A DNA stretch of 22,075 nucleotides from contig NW_004087513.1 of the NCBI RefSeq assembly GCF_000220395.1, positions 1-22,075 of the forward strand, in the 5' to 3' direction. The DNA is from Ichthyophthirius multifiliis. Its lineage: Eukaryota > Ciliophora > Oligohymenophorea > Hymenostomatida. The notes under the pieces were generated by a model, which saw only the letters and a program-made list of their open reading frames with translations, was not told the DNA's origin and ran no database searches. Both the position numbers and the translations under genes were made by a program. This document shows positions 1 through 10,356 of the stretch, one piece after another (the first letter of the stretch is position 1; every line of letters begins with the position of its first letter).

Positions 1-1340
1 TAAAGTCTATTTTTTTAACATTATTATAATAAATAATATATATATATATATTAGAATTTTTTTTTTATTAACATTTATCCTTTCAATAAAATAATTTTAT
101 AATATTTTTATTAATACGAAATATAAATAATAAATTTATTTTACATAGTTATTATTTTTTTTAATTAATAATCTATCTTTTTTTAATTCTTAACTTTTTT
201 TTAATGTCATATACATTTTTATTTATATAATATTTTTAAAAAAAGTTAATTGTTATCTTTAAAATAATATTAATCAATTATTTATTTATTTAATAAATTT
301 TTATTATAAAAGTTTTATAAGAAACATTTATAAATTTTTTTTTTTTAAATATTGCAAAATTAATTTTTGTTGTTGTTGTTTTTATCTTATTTATTATCTT
401 AAATATTAATTTTTTAATATAATTATAATTTTTGTTAACAATATATACATTCGGTTACGTTTTTATTTTAATAAATTATATGATTTTATTTAATTATTTA
501 ATATTTTTATTTATTATATGTTATATTATTAAAATAAATTATTATTATTAAAAAAAAGAATAACTAATAAATAATATTTTATAATGAATATTCTTATTAA
601 TATTATATATGAATATTTAAATCTTCTATTTTTCTATTTTTCTGCATAATTATATCTATAATTAAAATTTTAAATTCTTAAATAATATTAAAAATTAATA
701 TTTAAAATTATATATTTATATAAAAATATATTTATTTATTTATAGAAATAAAAATATTATATTTAATGTTTTTAAATGTAGAAAAGTACTATATAGTCAT
801 TAAATATAAAAATTTAAAACCTGCGAATCAATCCTTTAATTAATTTACTTCAATTAATTGATAAACATAATATAAATTTTATGTTTATTTAATTATTTAA
901 TTAAAGCTAATAATAATATAATATAATATATTAAATTTACAATTATTTTTTTATCTGTTTTTTGTTATGTTATATTATTAGAAGATATTATACAATCAAT
1001 ATTTTTTTATAAATTATATCTATATTTAATATAAATAATATAAAAATATTATTTTTTATATAAATATTTTTAAAAATATATGTATTTGTGCTTTAAATTT
1101 ATTAAATAATATATTTATCTATTTAATATTATATAAAACATAAATGTATATCTAATATAGCAATTTGACTGGATAAAATACAATAAAAATATATTTTATC
1201 TAATAAAAATTGCGTACTAATAAAAAAATATATAATAATATAAAATATTAATTTTAAAATGAAATAATTACGTGTCGTTTTTCAAAAGATATTTTTAATC
1301 TTATCATTTTTATATTTATTTTATTTATTTCATTATATTT
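1..1340. other. A+T-rich spacer, no gene recognised
   Basis: Almost pure A/T sequence with scattered short TA runs and a short TTG triplet run near 367-380. I read both strands with TAA/TAG as Gln and saw no stretch with the codon texture or motifs of the real genes in this window. Slightly less A+T-rich patches near 780-850 and 1150-1220 do not form a tRNA-like cloverleaf. The region probably holds the 3' flank of the minus-strand CK1-like kinase. Confidence 0.6.
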
Positions 1341-3433
1341 TCATTTTTTGTTTTATATTTTATTTTAATAAATATATATTTTTTAATTTTTATTTTTATT
1401 TTATATTAAGTTATTTTTGACTTATTTAATAAATATAACTTTATACTCAAATATATTTGTATTTTATTCTAAAATAAAATATTTATTTAGTTTTTTTAAT
1501 TAAAAAAGTATTTTTTTAAATCTTTATTTAAAATTTTCTTTATAAATAAATTTACTTTATATCTAAAAAAATTATGAATATTTTTTTTTTTTTACTTAAA
1601 AAAATATTAAATATTTAACTTAATATTATAATATATATCTTTATACTTTAAAGAACTAAACTTAAAATAATTTAATTTTTATAAATAGACTTATTTATAG
1701 AATTACATAATTTTAAAATATCAAACTTAAAACTTTATTGTAATTAAAATAAAAGTATATTTATAATAAATATTATTACATATTCTATTTTATTTAGAAG
1801 ATATGTGACCTTAATTTCTTTTATAATCCACAATCTGATAAATTTTCAGTTATATTAGACATTTCTTTAACAAAAATTTAAACATAAATTAATAAAAAAT
1901 AATATTATATTCTACTTGTAAAAGTTATATTTTCTTAAATTTTAATTTCTGGATTTTTTTATTGGTTTTAATTATTTTTATCTTCTTTTATAAAATTTAT
2001 TTTTTAAGAAAGAAATTAATTTTCTTTTAAAACAATATTTAAAATTTGATTATGATTAATTTTATCTTTATTTATGAATCTTGTATGAAAATAATTTCTA
2101 TTTATTAACATTAAAGGAACTTGAATTTTAGAAAATTAGTTTATTGATTAATTTTCCTAATCTCTACTATAATATTCACAATGAACTTCTTTGCTATCTT
2201 TTTAAATTTATTAATATATTTAAATATAAAATATATATACATATATATATATATAATATTTTTAGTATTAAAATAAGTTATTATATATAAAACAATATAT
2301 ATTATTTTTATTTATACAATTTTCTTCTTCCTCCTTTTTATTCAAAAAAAGAACTGTTTTATCAGAATTGGATTTATTATAATTTTTTTTAATATTTCTA
2401 TTATAGAAGTTTGATTTTGTAATAATTTAAAATGAATTCTATGAAAATTCTTCTCTATCTGAAATACATATATGACTTTAATTAGTTTACAAATTCGACC
2501 AATCAAAAACATTATCTAAATAGCAATTAAGTTCTTCTTTTAAACATTAATTAATATTATTTAAAATCATTTAATAATTTGGTTCATCTTCAAATTCTAA
2601 ACTATCAATATACTTAAAATACCACAAAAAAAACACGGCAAATTTTCACATAACTAATAATTTGTTATCATTTTTTTAATTTATCCAATCATTATTTATT
2701 TACATTCATTTCCATAACTTTCACCCAAATTTAAATCTTACCAAGGTAATCTACCAATTAATAAATAAATTAGTACATACCCAATACTTTATAAATCATC
2801 TTTTCGGCCTTATTCATGCCCAAAATGAATTGATTTTGGTGCATATCTATATGTACCTACAAACGGTAAATTTTCTATTATTTATTTTATTTAAAATAAA
2901 AATAATGAATTACACTTAAATGGAATATGTTAGTTTTCTGAATTTATATACTTTTTAGCTGTCCCGAAATCAATAATGTATAATTTGTTTCTATTTTTAC
3001 CTACTCCTACTACTATATTTTCTAATTTTATATCTCTATGTAAGTATCCTTTATCATGAATATCTTTAATGATTTATATAAGTTAGAAAGCTGTCATTAA
3101 AACAGTTTTTGAAGAAAACTTATTCCCACATTTTGATATTATTTAGCTTAAGTCTTTTCCTAAAACAGGCATACAAAAATATTTATAATCAATATATTTA
3201 TTATCGTAATCTAATATTTCAGGTATTCCATTTATTCCCTTTAAATCTATTAAAGTTTAAATTTCTCTATCTATATGGCATTATTAGTTTTTTTATTATA
3301 AATGCTTATCAATTTTTAATGCAACTGTTTAATGTAATATATGACTATAGGCTAAATAAACTTAACCATAAGATCCTTATTAAATTATTTTTTTTACTAT
3401 AAACTTTTCACAAGGTATATTGTGATGTGACAT
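1341..3433 (-). CDS. Casein kinase 1-like protein kinase
   Basis: Protein Ser/Thr kinase of the casein kinase 1 family, read with TAA/TAG as Gln. It starts at the ATG in 3431-3433. The kinase domain has a glycine loop QQGSYGQVYLA (residues 18-28), Lys40 in VALKID, Glu57 in DREIQ, the catalytic loop LHRDIKLEN (Asp134) and DFGTAKKY (Asp155). CK1 hallmarks follow: QHIPFK, then [29 protein letters not shown] and LPWQ, with DNVFDWSNL at the end of the domain. Introns are at 2875-2913 (39 nt), 2198-2317 (120 nt) and probably near 1875-1925. The frame breaks once, at the A8 run 2626-2633: one more base would join PCFF to the CK1-like [17 protein letters not shown] segment. The first loop glycine is replaced by Gln. 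The C-terminal tail is unrecognised. Coding texture is convincing to about 1790; 1341 is merely the first in-frame TGA, so the 3' end is uncertain. Confidence 0.85.
2198..2317 (-). other. Intron in CK1-like kinase
   Basis: GT..AG intron read on the minus strand, 120 nt and rich in TA runs. It lies after the kinase domain, between the KEEEEN segment and the [12 protein letters not shown] segment. Its length is a multiple of three with no TGA in frame, so retention would not stop translation. The splice call therefore rests on base composition and on the GT and AG ends. Confidence 0.5.
2875..2913 (-). other. Intron in CK1-like kinase
   Basis: 39-nt GT..AG intron inside the kinase domain, between HIPFK and [12 protein letters not shown]. 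Removing it from GTAATTC to AATAATAG joins the CK1 signature region in frame and creates a TAA (Gln) codon across the junction. The alternative donor two bases upstream does not keep the frame. Confidence 0.8.
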
Positions 3434-3952
3434 TTATAATTTTTTTTTATTTATTTATATATATTATATATAAAATGTTTCTATGTTATTATTAATAGTT
3501 AAAATACTATTATTTATTAATTAAGGTATGTTTTTAATTATAAAATATCGTTTTAATTATAATAAAAAAATTATTAAATTATTCAATAAATGATAAAATA
3601 TGATTAATTAAATTTCAAAATAGCTAATTATTTTTTTTATAATATTGAAAATATACATTTATTTAATTTTTGATTAATTATATATATTAATAAAAAGTTT
3701 TAAATACTATCGAAATAATTAAAAATTCTATTTCAAAAATATATAAAAAATTTTATAAAGAAATTTAATTAAATAAATAAAAAAAAATATTTTAACAAAA
3801 AAAATATATTTAACTATTTTTAGATAATTAAATTGTGTTTTATTAATAATTTTTATTAATTAAATTGATTTTAAACTAAATTTAAAATTCAATACATTAT
3901 ATTATTTTAAAATGATTAAATTATTTAAAAGAAATTTATAGAATAAAAATAT

Positions 3953-3991
<39 letters not shown>

Positions 3992-5016
3992 AATATATTA
4001 TTTATAATTATAAGAGAAAATATTTATAAAAATAAATAAATAAATAAAATAATATTATTTCATGATATTTATATTTATTCAAAGAAAAAAAAAATAATTT
4101 TATAATTTACCAAAATTAATAAATTTATCTATACATTTTTTTTTTATTGTATAACTTTAAATTCCATTTTTAATAATTACAGTAAAAATTTAATGTAATA
4201 TTTTTTATTACTATTAAATTTTTTGGACAAAACATTATAATTAATTCTTAAAATCTATTATATACTATTATTAATATTATATATTATCGAAGTACATATT
4301 TTTAATTTATTTAAATAAAATGTATAAAAATATATTAATATTAAGATATCTTATATATAAATATTCCTTTTAATATTTTATTTTTATTAAAATTGATAAG
4401 TTAAAAATTAAATATATATTAGGTTATTTGTGTTTATTTTATTTTAATTTATTTAGAAATATTAAAAATATATCTAAATTAAAATTTTTAATATTTAATT
4501 ATAAAAATTAATTGTATGGTTTATTATTTTAAATAAAAGTAAATTTAAAAATTCAGAAATTTATGTTTATATATAAATTAAAAAAATCATCCATATATTT
4601 AATTACAATAGAATGTAGAAAAAATAAATAAATTATATTTTATATTTTTATTTTTATTTTTAATTTTAATTTTCTTTTTATCTTTAAAATTAGTTGTAAA
4701 TAAACAAATATTTAATTTATATATATATTTTTCAAAAAAAATAAAAAAAATCTAATTTGAATATTTTAGTAATAAAGTATATAATTTAACAGTATTCTTA
4801 TTTTATATTGATGTAATATATATATATAAACAATATTTTTACTTAAAAAAAAAAAAAAACATAATTCTAATTTTTTGAAATGACTATATTTTTAAAATTA
4901 ACTTTTTTTTTTTAAAAAAAAAAAAAAAAATTAAAAAAATTTAGATATAATAAAAAAAAGAAAAACAAGTTATATTATTAATAGAAAAAAAAAGAATAAA
5001 CTATTTCAAAAACATA
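3434..5016. other. Divergent intergenic region with TA microsatellites
   Basis: Spacer of about 1.6 kb between the start codons of two divergently transcribed genes, the CK1-like kinase (minus) and the MAEA-like gene (plus), so it should carry both promoters. It is nearly pure A/T. It has TA microsatellites at 3949-3990 and long A and T runs near 4846-4930. I see no gene, RNA structure or recognisable promoter motif. Confidence 0.6.
3949..3990. repeat. TA dinucleotide microsatellite
   Basis: Interrupted TA dinucleotide run of about 42 bases in the intergenic region. Each half is nearly perfect, with an AAT interruption between. It is the longest of several such runs in the window. Confidence 0.85.
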
Positions 5017-6617
5017 ATGAACAATACGAACATATCAAGTATTGAATATCCATATATGAAACTTCCTTATGAATATGCAGTAAAATGTAAAATTTATTTA
5101 TTAGAACCAAAAAATAATATATTAAAGCATTTAAATAAATACGAAAATAAACTGAAAAAGAAATAAGCTCAATTTTAAACACAATAATACAGCTTAAAAA
5201 AGAAGAAACATTTAAAAAAGAAGTCGTTTAATAACAAATATAATCACTTTTAAAAAGATTAAATTTATTAAAGGAATAACTATATCATGATTATAAAAAT
5301 TAAACAAGTATTTATTAAAATTGTAACCAGAGAATAGAAAATTTAAATAAATTAAAAGAAGAAAATTTAGATTCATAATATTTATATCATAAGGAACGTA
5401 CTAAAAGATTAATAATAGAATAATTAACAAGAGATGGAAACATATAAATAGCTAAAAAGTTATGCTAAAATTATAAATTAGAAGTAAAAAACAAAAAATA
5501 AAAAAATATAAAATTAATAATAATTAATATATAAAATAAATATCATATAATTTCTAAAAAAAATATAGTAATATATTAATTAAAATAAATAAAAACGACT
5601 TTAAAAATTTTTAATATAAATACACATATATATATTTATATCTTTATATATTTATATATATATATTAAAAAATGAGGATTCATTATACATTGAAATTAAT
5701 TAAATCTAAAATAATAACATAATAATTTAAAGCTTACAAAATTAAAATATAGAATATGCTTTTTTATGGTGTTAATAACAATAATCTAAATTAAACAAAA
5801 TATAAAATGATTTTTAGTTTAAATTAATTTAACAACAATATATATAGCTTTTATAAAAAAACGAAATATCTAAAGCTCGAATTTATTTTTAAAAATATTC
5901 CCTTAAGTATAAAAATACTCATATGAAAGAAATATAAAAACTCTTCATGTGTATTCTTTTGTTAAAAAATATTCATAAATATCCCCAATATTCCTATTAT
6001 TTTGATAACTATAGATGGAATGATATAATTAATTAATTTAAATAACTAGATTTTAAATTAAACTCTATTACATCTAATTCCTAATTAAAAGTTTCTTTAC
6101 AAGCTGGTCTTTCTACTTTAAAAACTATTAATTGTTGTAATCCTAAATATTAATGTCCTGATAAATGTCCTATATGTACTCCTAATATTTAGAAAGTTTA
6201 TAAATATTTATATTTACTATTATTATTATTTTTATTTAGCTTTGTGAAAATGTACCGAGTACTCATAAAAGCTTTTCAACTTTGATTTGTAGAATTACAA
6301 ATGAAGTTATGAATGAAAATAACTATCCAATGGTTTTGAATAATAATTAAGTCATTAGTTAAAAAGTAGAATATATAAATAATTATTATATATAAATTAT
6401 TATTAAAATTATTATTATATATAAATATATAAATATATTTATATAGAATAATATATACATTTATATATATGTGTTTATATATGAGATTTTATCTTTTTTT
6501 GGTTTTTTGTAAAATATATAGGGTATTTAATAAATGATTGATTAAAATAATATTATATGTCCTCTTACTCATAAATAAGTTAATTGGAAAGAATCTAAGA
6601 AAATATATTTGTCTTGA
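5017..6617 (+). CDS. MAEA: MAEA/Gid9-like subunit of CTLH/GID ubiquitin ligase
   Basis: Orthologue of animal MAEA and yeast Gid9/Fyv10, one of the two RING-like subunits of the CTLH/GID E3 ligase. Five exons (5017-5079, 5105-5483, 5677-6195, 6240-6365, 6522-6617) give about 393 residues; human MAEA has 396. The N-terminus IEYPYMKLPYEYA matches the family's conserved start (YPTLKVPYE in human). A helical region follows, then a LisH segment (about 118-147, RTKRLIIEQLTRDGN) and CTLH/CRA (about 148-290, with EYAFLWCQ and LQAGLSTLKT). The C-terminal RING-like domain has Cys307, Cys311 and Cys314, then ICRITNEVMNENNYPMVL and CPLTHK. It ends at TGA 6615-6617. A one-base excess lies at the A6 run 5109-5114, just after the 25-nt first intron. 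It probably acts with an RMD5/Gid2 partner that is not in this window. Glucose-enzyme turnover is the yeast role and should not be assumed here. Confidence 0.93.
5080..5104 (+). other. 25-nt micro-intron in MAEA-like gene
   Basis: A GT..AG intron of only 25 nt, starting GTAAAATG and ending TTATTAG, directly after the codons for YEYA. Removing it joins the conserved N-terminal motif to the following helix, apart from a one-base discrepancy at the A6 run that starts five bases later. This is the shortest intron in the window and resembles the tiny introns of some ciliates. Confidence 0.6.
5484..5676 (+). other. Intron in MAEA-like gene
   Basis: 193-nt GT..AG intron, starting GTAAAAAAC and ending AAAATGAG, between the LisH segment (QNYKLE) and the CTLH segment (DSLYIEI). 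Splicing restores the family pattern seen in human MAEA (GIEDLVNIEMF). It is rich in TA repeats. Confidence 0.8.
6196..6239 (+). other. Intron in MAEA-like gene
   Basis: 44-nt GT..AG intron within the RING-like domain, between CPICTPNIQK and LCENVP. Splicing keeps the frame and the spacing of the conserved blocks. Confidence 0.8.
6366..6521 (+). other. Intron in MAEA-like gene
   Basis: 156-nt GT..AG intron, starting GTAGAATATA and ending AAAATATATAG. It joins the NNNQVISQK segment to GIQQMIDQNN and the final CPLTHK motif. It holds many TATA runs. Confidence 0.75.
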
Positions 6618-6911
6618 ATATTGTTTAAATGTTTGATAATAAAATATATTTTTTATAATTAATTATTTAATAATTTAATAAAAAAAAATTAAATTATTTA
6701 ATTTCATTTCATACATTTTCTAAATTATTAATATTTTATTTTATTTTAATTTAATTTTACTTTAGTTTAGTTTTTAATATTATAATAAAAATAAATTTTT
6801 ATTTCAAATAAAAAATTAAAATAATTAAGAAAATATCATTTTTTTTTTTTTAAAAAAAAAAATATTAATAATAAAACTAAAATTAAAATACATATAAATA
6901 TTCATATAAAG

Positions 6912-7528
6912 ATGTACATATAACTAAATGCTAAACAATTATTATCTATCGTATTTAAATTAAAAATAAAAAATTATTAATTCTCAACTACAACATCTAA
7001 ATATTCAGATATATATTAACTTGAACAAGACGAAATAAACTAAATATTATTTAAAAACGAAATAAAGACCAAATAAGATAATACTTAAATCTTATAATAA
7101 AACCAAAAATTACTTTAATAAGAAGAGTAGGAATATAATAAAGATATAACTGAAAAAATAAAAGAAATAACTTCACAAAGCAAATTTTCTATGCAATTAA
7201 ATAATGAAGAAAACGGAAATATACAAAAAATATAAGAAAATATACTGAAAGAAAGCCAATAAGATATGATTCCTTAAGTAAAATATTACAAATACGGACT
7301 TCCTATTCCAAATATAGATCCACAAATAAAAGGAATTGAAGAAATTTTTGAAAAAAAAAAATATGAGATTGTTACACCTAACTAACGTTTATGGAATGTT
7401 TTAAATCTAAATGAAAATACACCTTATGAAGCATATTAAATGGCTTTAAGGCATAAATACAATAATGAAATAGATATGTATGGTGATATAGAAGACGAAG
7501 TATTATTATATAAATTATTATATAAACT

Positions 7529-7570
<42 letters not shown>

Positions 7571-8066
7571 TATATTTATTTATATATATATATTTATTAA
7601 AATATATAAAAAATTTTATATATAGGTTTCAATCAGAGAAATTTAATAAAAAGAATATGGTAATTTAGTTATTCCTATTAATTTTTTAGAATGTACAGAA
7701 TATATGGATAGAATGAAAAGAAATGTCAGCATAAATTTTAATATTCCAGGAACTTTAGAAAATGAACATCCGCATAAATTTATTTAAAATTTAAGACCTT
7801 TATAAGAATTTAGAAACACTCCTCTAATTCCTATTAGCGAAAAATAAATGTAGGATCATCAAAAAAAAATGGAAGAATATAATAGAAAGGGTTTTTATTT
7901 TGAAGTTAAAAGAGATACTATTTATAATTGGATTCTTGCTTTTTTTGCTTTTAGTGTTGGTTTTTACATGATTAGATTAGTTATAAAAAAAGAAGAAGAA
8001 CAAGGAATTGAAGTTGAAAGAATTAAAATTAGGAGAATTTAATAAAATAATTATAATTATAGATGA
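6912..8066 (+). CDS. Unrecognised protein, probably mitochondrial, single-pass membrane
   Basis: Two exons (6912-7499 and 7626-8066) encode 342 residues, with TGA at 8064-8066. I do not recognise a family. The N-terminus (residues 1-35) has no acidic residue, contains several Lys, and ends in a Phe-Ser-Thr-Thr-Thr stretch, as mitochondrial targeting sequences often do. A Gln- and Glu-rich linker follows to about residue 120. A better-ordered part comes next, with KYGLPIPNIDP, QRLWNVLNLNENTPYEAY and a C-terminal half with NLVIPINFLECTEYMDRM. A single hydrophobic helix at about 297-316 (NWILAFFAFSVGFYMIRLVI) is preceded by RKGFYFEVKRD and followed by a charged tail. That layout suits an inner-membrane subunit, perhaps one of the ciliate-specific respiratory-chain or ATP synthase components, but this is inference. 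An upstream start or a 5' intron cannot be excluded. Confidence 0.75.
7500..7625 (+). other. Intron with TA microsatellite
   Basis: 126-nt GT..AG intron that is almost entirely A/T, with a TA run at about 7532-7565. Its length is a multiple of three with no TGA in frame, so it reads through as an open frame rich in Tyr and Ile. Removing it joins DMYGDIEDE to VSIREIQQKEYG, which is more plausible as protein. Confidence 0.75.
7532..7565. repeat. TA dinucleotide microsatellite (intronic)
   Basis: Uninterrupted TA repeat of about 34 bases inside the intron of the putative mitochondrial gene. Coding exons in the window lack such long runs. Confidence 0.85.
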
Positions 8067-8917
8067 ATAATATAGTTAATTTTTTTTCCCAGTTTTTTTA
8101 TAGATTTTGCTATTTTTTTCAAAATATTGATTTTAAAATATAAATTGGTTTATAATGTAATATTTTATTTATTGTTAATAAATTTAAAATTTATGCAATT
8201 TCATTTTTTATTATATTTTTAATTCTACAAATAAAGATAATAAATATTTTTTTTCGTTTATACATATATTTATAGATAAAGACTTTAATCATTTTATAAA
8301 AAGTTAGAATATAATTATATATAATTATTTTCTATATTTTATTTTTAAATTAATTAAATAATCTTTTCATTAGAATTCTATTTTTATTTATAAAAGTTTT
8401 ATATAAAAAATTAAAATATATAAATTAAAAATAATAAGTGAATAAAAAATATATAATATTTATAATATTAGTAAACATATATAAATTAATTTATATTTAT
8501 TTATATAAATAAATTAAATATTTAATTTAATAAATTTTATAGTTAGTTATTTTATATTCAATAAAATATTTTAAAAATACAAATAATTAGTAATAAATTT
8601 TTAATTATTATTTTATAATAATATTTATATATTGAATATAAATTATATTAAGTATTATATAATATTAAAAATAAAAATTATTTAAAAAATATATTATTTA
8701 TGTAAGATAAAGCTAAAATTTAAATTATTATTAATATTTTTTTTAAATATTCAATTTTTTATATATAAATATTTATTTAATATATAATATTATTACTAAA
8801 TATATTGCTATATTTTTTAAAAAAGAAAAAAAGAAATAAATTAAAATAAAAAAAAAATTAAAAAAAACAATATTAAAAACATATTTATAATAAAATAATA
8901 TATTATTTTTTTCTGAA
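8067..8917. other. A+T-rich spacer, no gene recognised
   Basis: About 850 nt between two plus-strand genes. It is nearly pure A/T with short A runs toward its right end (about 8820-8880), as seen before several start codons here. No coding texture is visible on either strand. It probably carries the 3' flank of the upstream gene and the promoter of the downstream one. Confidence 0.6.
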
Positions 8918-10328
8918 ATGATTAAAAATAACAATTTAATTTAGCAAATAATTTACTAAAATAACGATAAACATATTTAATAAGAAGTTAATAATCATAT
9001 AAAGCCTAATTCTTAAAGCATAATTAATAAAAAATTTTAAGAAACTTAAAATAATATCAATAATATATTGTATTAAATAATAAGAGAAAACAAGAATTTT
9101 AATTCAATTGAAGATATATATAAATTTGTAAATTATTAACTATGTATATATATACTATTTAATATATAAAAATTTTGAAAAAAACCTTTAATAATAAATT
9201 TAACTAAATTTTTAAATAAATAAAAAGATAAATAATATTTAATATGAAAATGCACATTTTATATTACAAAAACTTTATTTGAAATTCTTCGAATATTTTT
9301 CATAAGCATTTTAAGAAGAGAGTATATAATATAACAAGAACGAAAATACCAAAATTAATTTCATAGAAGAAAATATACATTAAAATTTCAGTTTTTTTAA
9401 TTTAATATCTAATCTTATCATAGATATGAATTAACTTTAAGAAAAATTTATTTCATAATAATAATAATAAAAAAAAAGAAATAAAAAATTAAAATTTATA
9501 AGCTTTTTAAATTTTTTAAGATAAAGACATTTTTATTAGATTAAATCCTATTAATATAAGCACTTAATAATTCTAGCTTTCCTTTAAAAATTATCCAAGA
9601 TTAGAAGTAAGGTAAGATAAATAAATAATATTATATTTATTTATTTTTTACGATTTTTTTTTTTTTCTATTAGGGTAGGTGTGGAAAAAAGCATTAATTA
9701 TTTAATTGAATATTTGCAAAAAAAATGGATTAAAATAAATGAATATGAGATTAATTTATATCCTGATATTAATAATTGGCTATTAGAGTTTAATATATAA
9801 GATAATGAAAAATTAAATGAAAAATTAATGATAAATGATATTTATTTAGGATATAACTTTCCTTAAGATATGATTATTTATTTAAACTATGAAATTGTTA
9901 AAAAATAAGGCTTTGAATTTTCAAAAGAATAATATGTGTTTGATTAAAATTTGAATTAAATTGAGGAAAATAAATGCTAAAATGAAAGTTTAAATTTATA
10001 AAATAATTAATAATTTATTAATTCTAAATGTATTTTTTTTTTTAAAAAATAAAATAATATTTTTTAAAAAAAATAAAAAAGTAAAGAAAAAATAAAAAAA
10101 TGCATTAAAAAAATAATAAAAGAAAAATAAAAATAAAATTTATTAATAAAACGAAGTATTTAATATTTTTAATATATTAATATTTTATTTTTTTTACTAT
10201 AAAAAATAGTATTAATAGAACATTATAGAAAACTAATAAAATTTAAATAATTCTATTTAAATTTAAGAAAATACAAATAAATACAATAAACTTAAATAAA
10301 ATACTAATTTTCGGACTTTAAACTTTGA
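8918..10328 (+). CDS. Unrecognised protein with possible RAWUL-like ubiquitin fold
   Basis: Three exons (8918-9127, 9228-9611, 9674 onward) with introns of 100 and 62 nt. The N-terminal 70 residues are rich in Asn and Gln. The second exon holds a helical segment (NAHFILQKLYLKFFEYFSQA). After a one-base frame discrepancy at the A9 run 9469-9477 comes the best-ordered part: IRLNPINISTQQFQLSFKNY, RVGVEKSINYLIEYLQKKW, LMINDIYLGYNFPQDMIIYL, then NYEIV. This order (strand, helix, an aliphatic-Tyr motif, final strand) resembles the RAWUL domain of Polycomb RING proteins such as PCGF, but no RING zinc ligands are present. The match is by eye and weak. Coding texture fades after about 10030; the end is the first in-frame TGA (10326-10328), so the C-terminus may be shorter through an unseen intron. 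Confidence 0.55.
9128..9227 (+). other. Intron
   Basis: 100-nt GT..AG intron, GTAAATTATT to AAAAAG. It contains an in-frame TGA, so it must be removed for the reading frame to continue from SIEDIYKF into INNIQYENAHFILQK. Confidence 0.65.
9612..9673 (+). other. Intron
   Basis: 62-nt intron, GTAAGATAAA to TTCTATTAG, with a textbook GTAAG donor. It joins YPRLEV to RVGVEKSINYL. Another GTAAG five bases upstream would give a different junction and a different frame. Confidence 0.7.
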
Positions 10329-10356
10329 CAGTAATTAATATTTTAGTTTATTAAAT

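Noticed and set aside
780-860. Slightly G+C-enriched patch considered as a tRNA
   Set aside because: No acceptor stem, no D or T loop with the expected GTTCRA-type core, and no anticodon arm could be paired by eye.
3109-3402. Plus-strand open frame of 97 codons rich in Leu, Phe and Tyr
   Set aside because: It lies antisense to the CK1-like kinase exon, which matches its family residue by residue. The plus-strand frame is a shadow.
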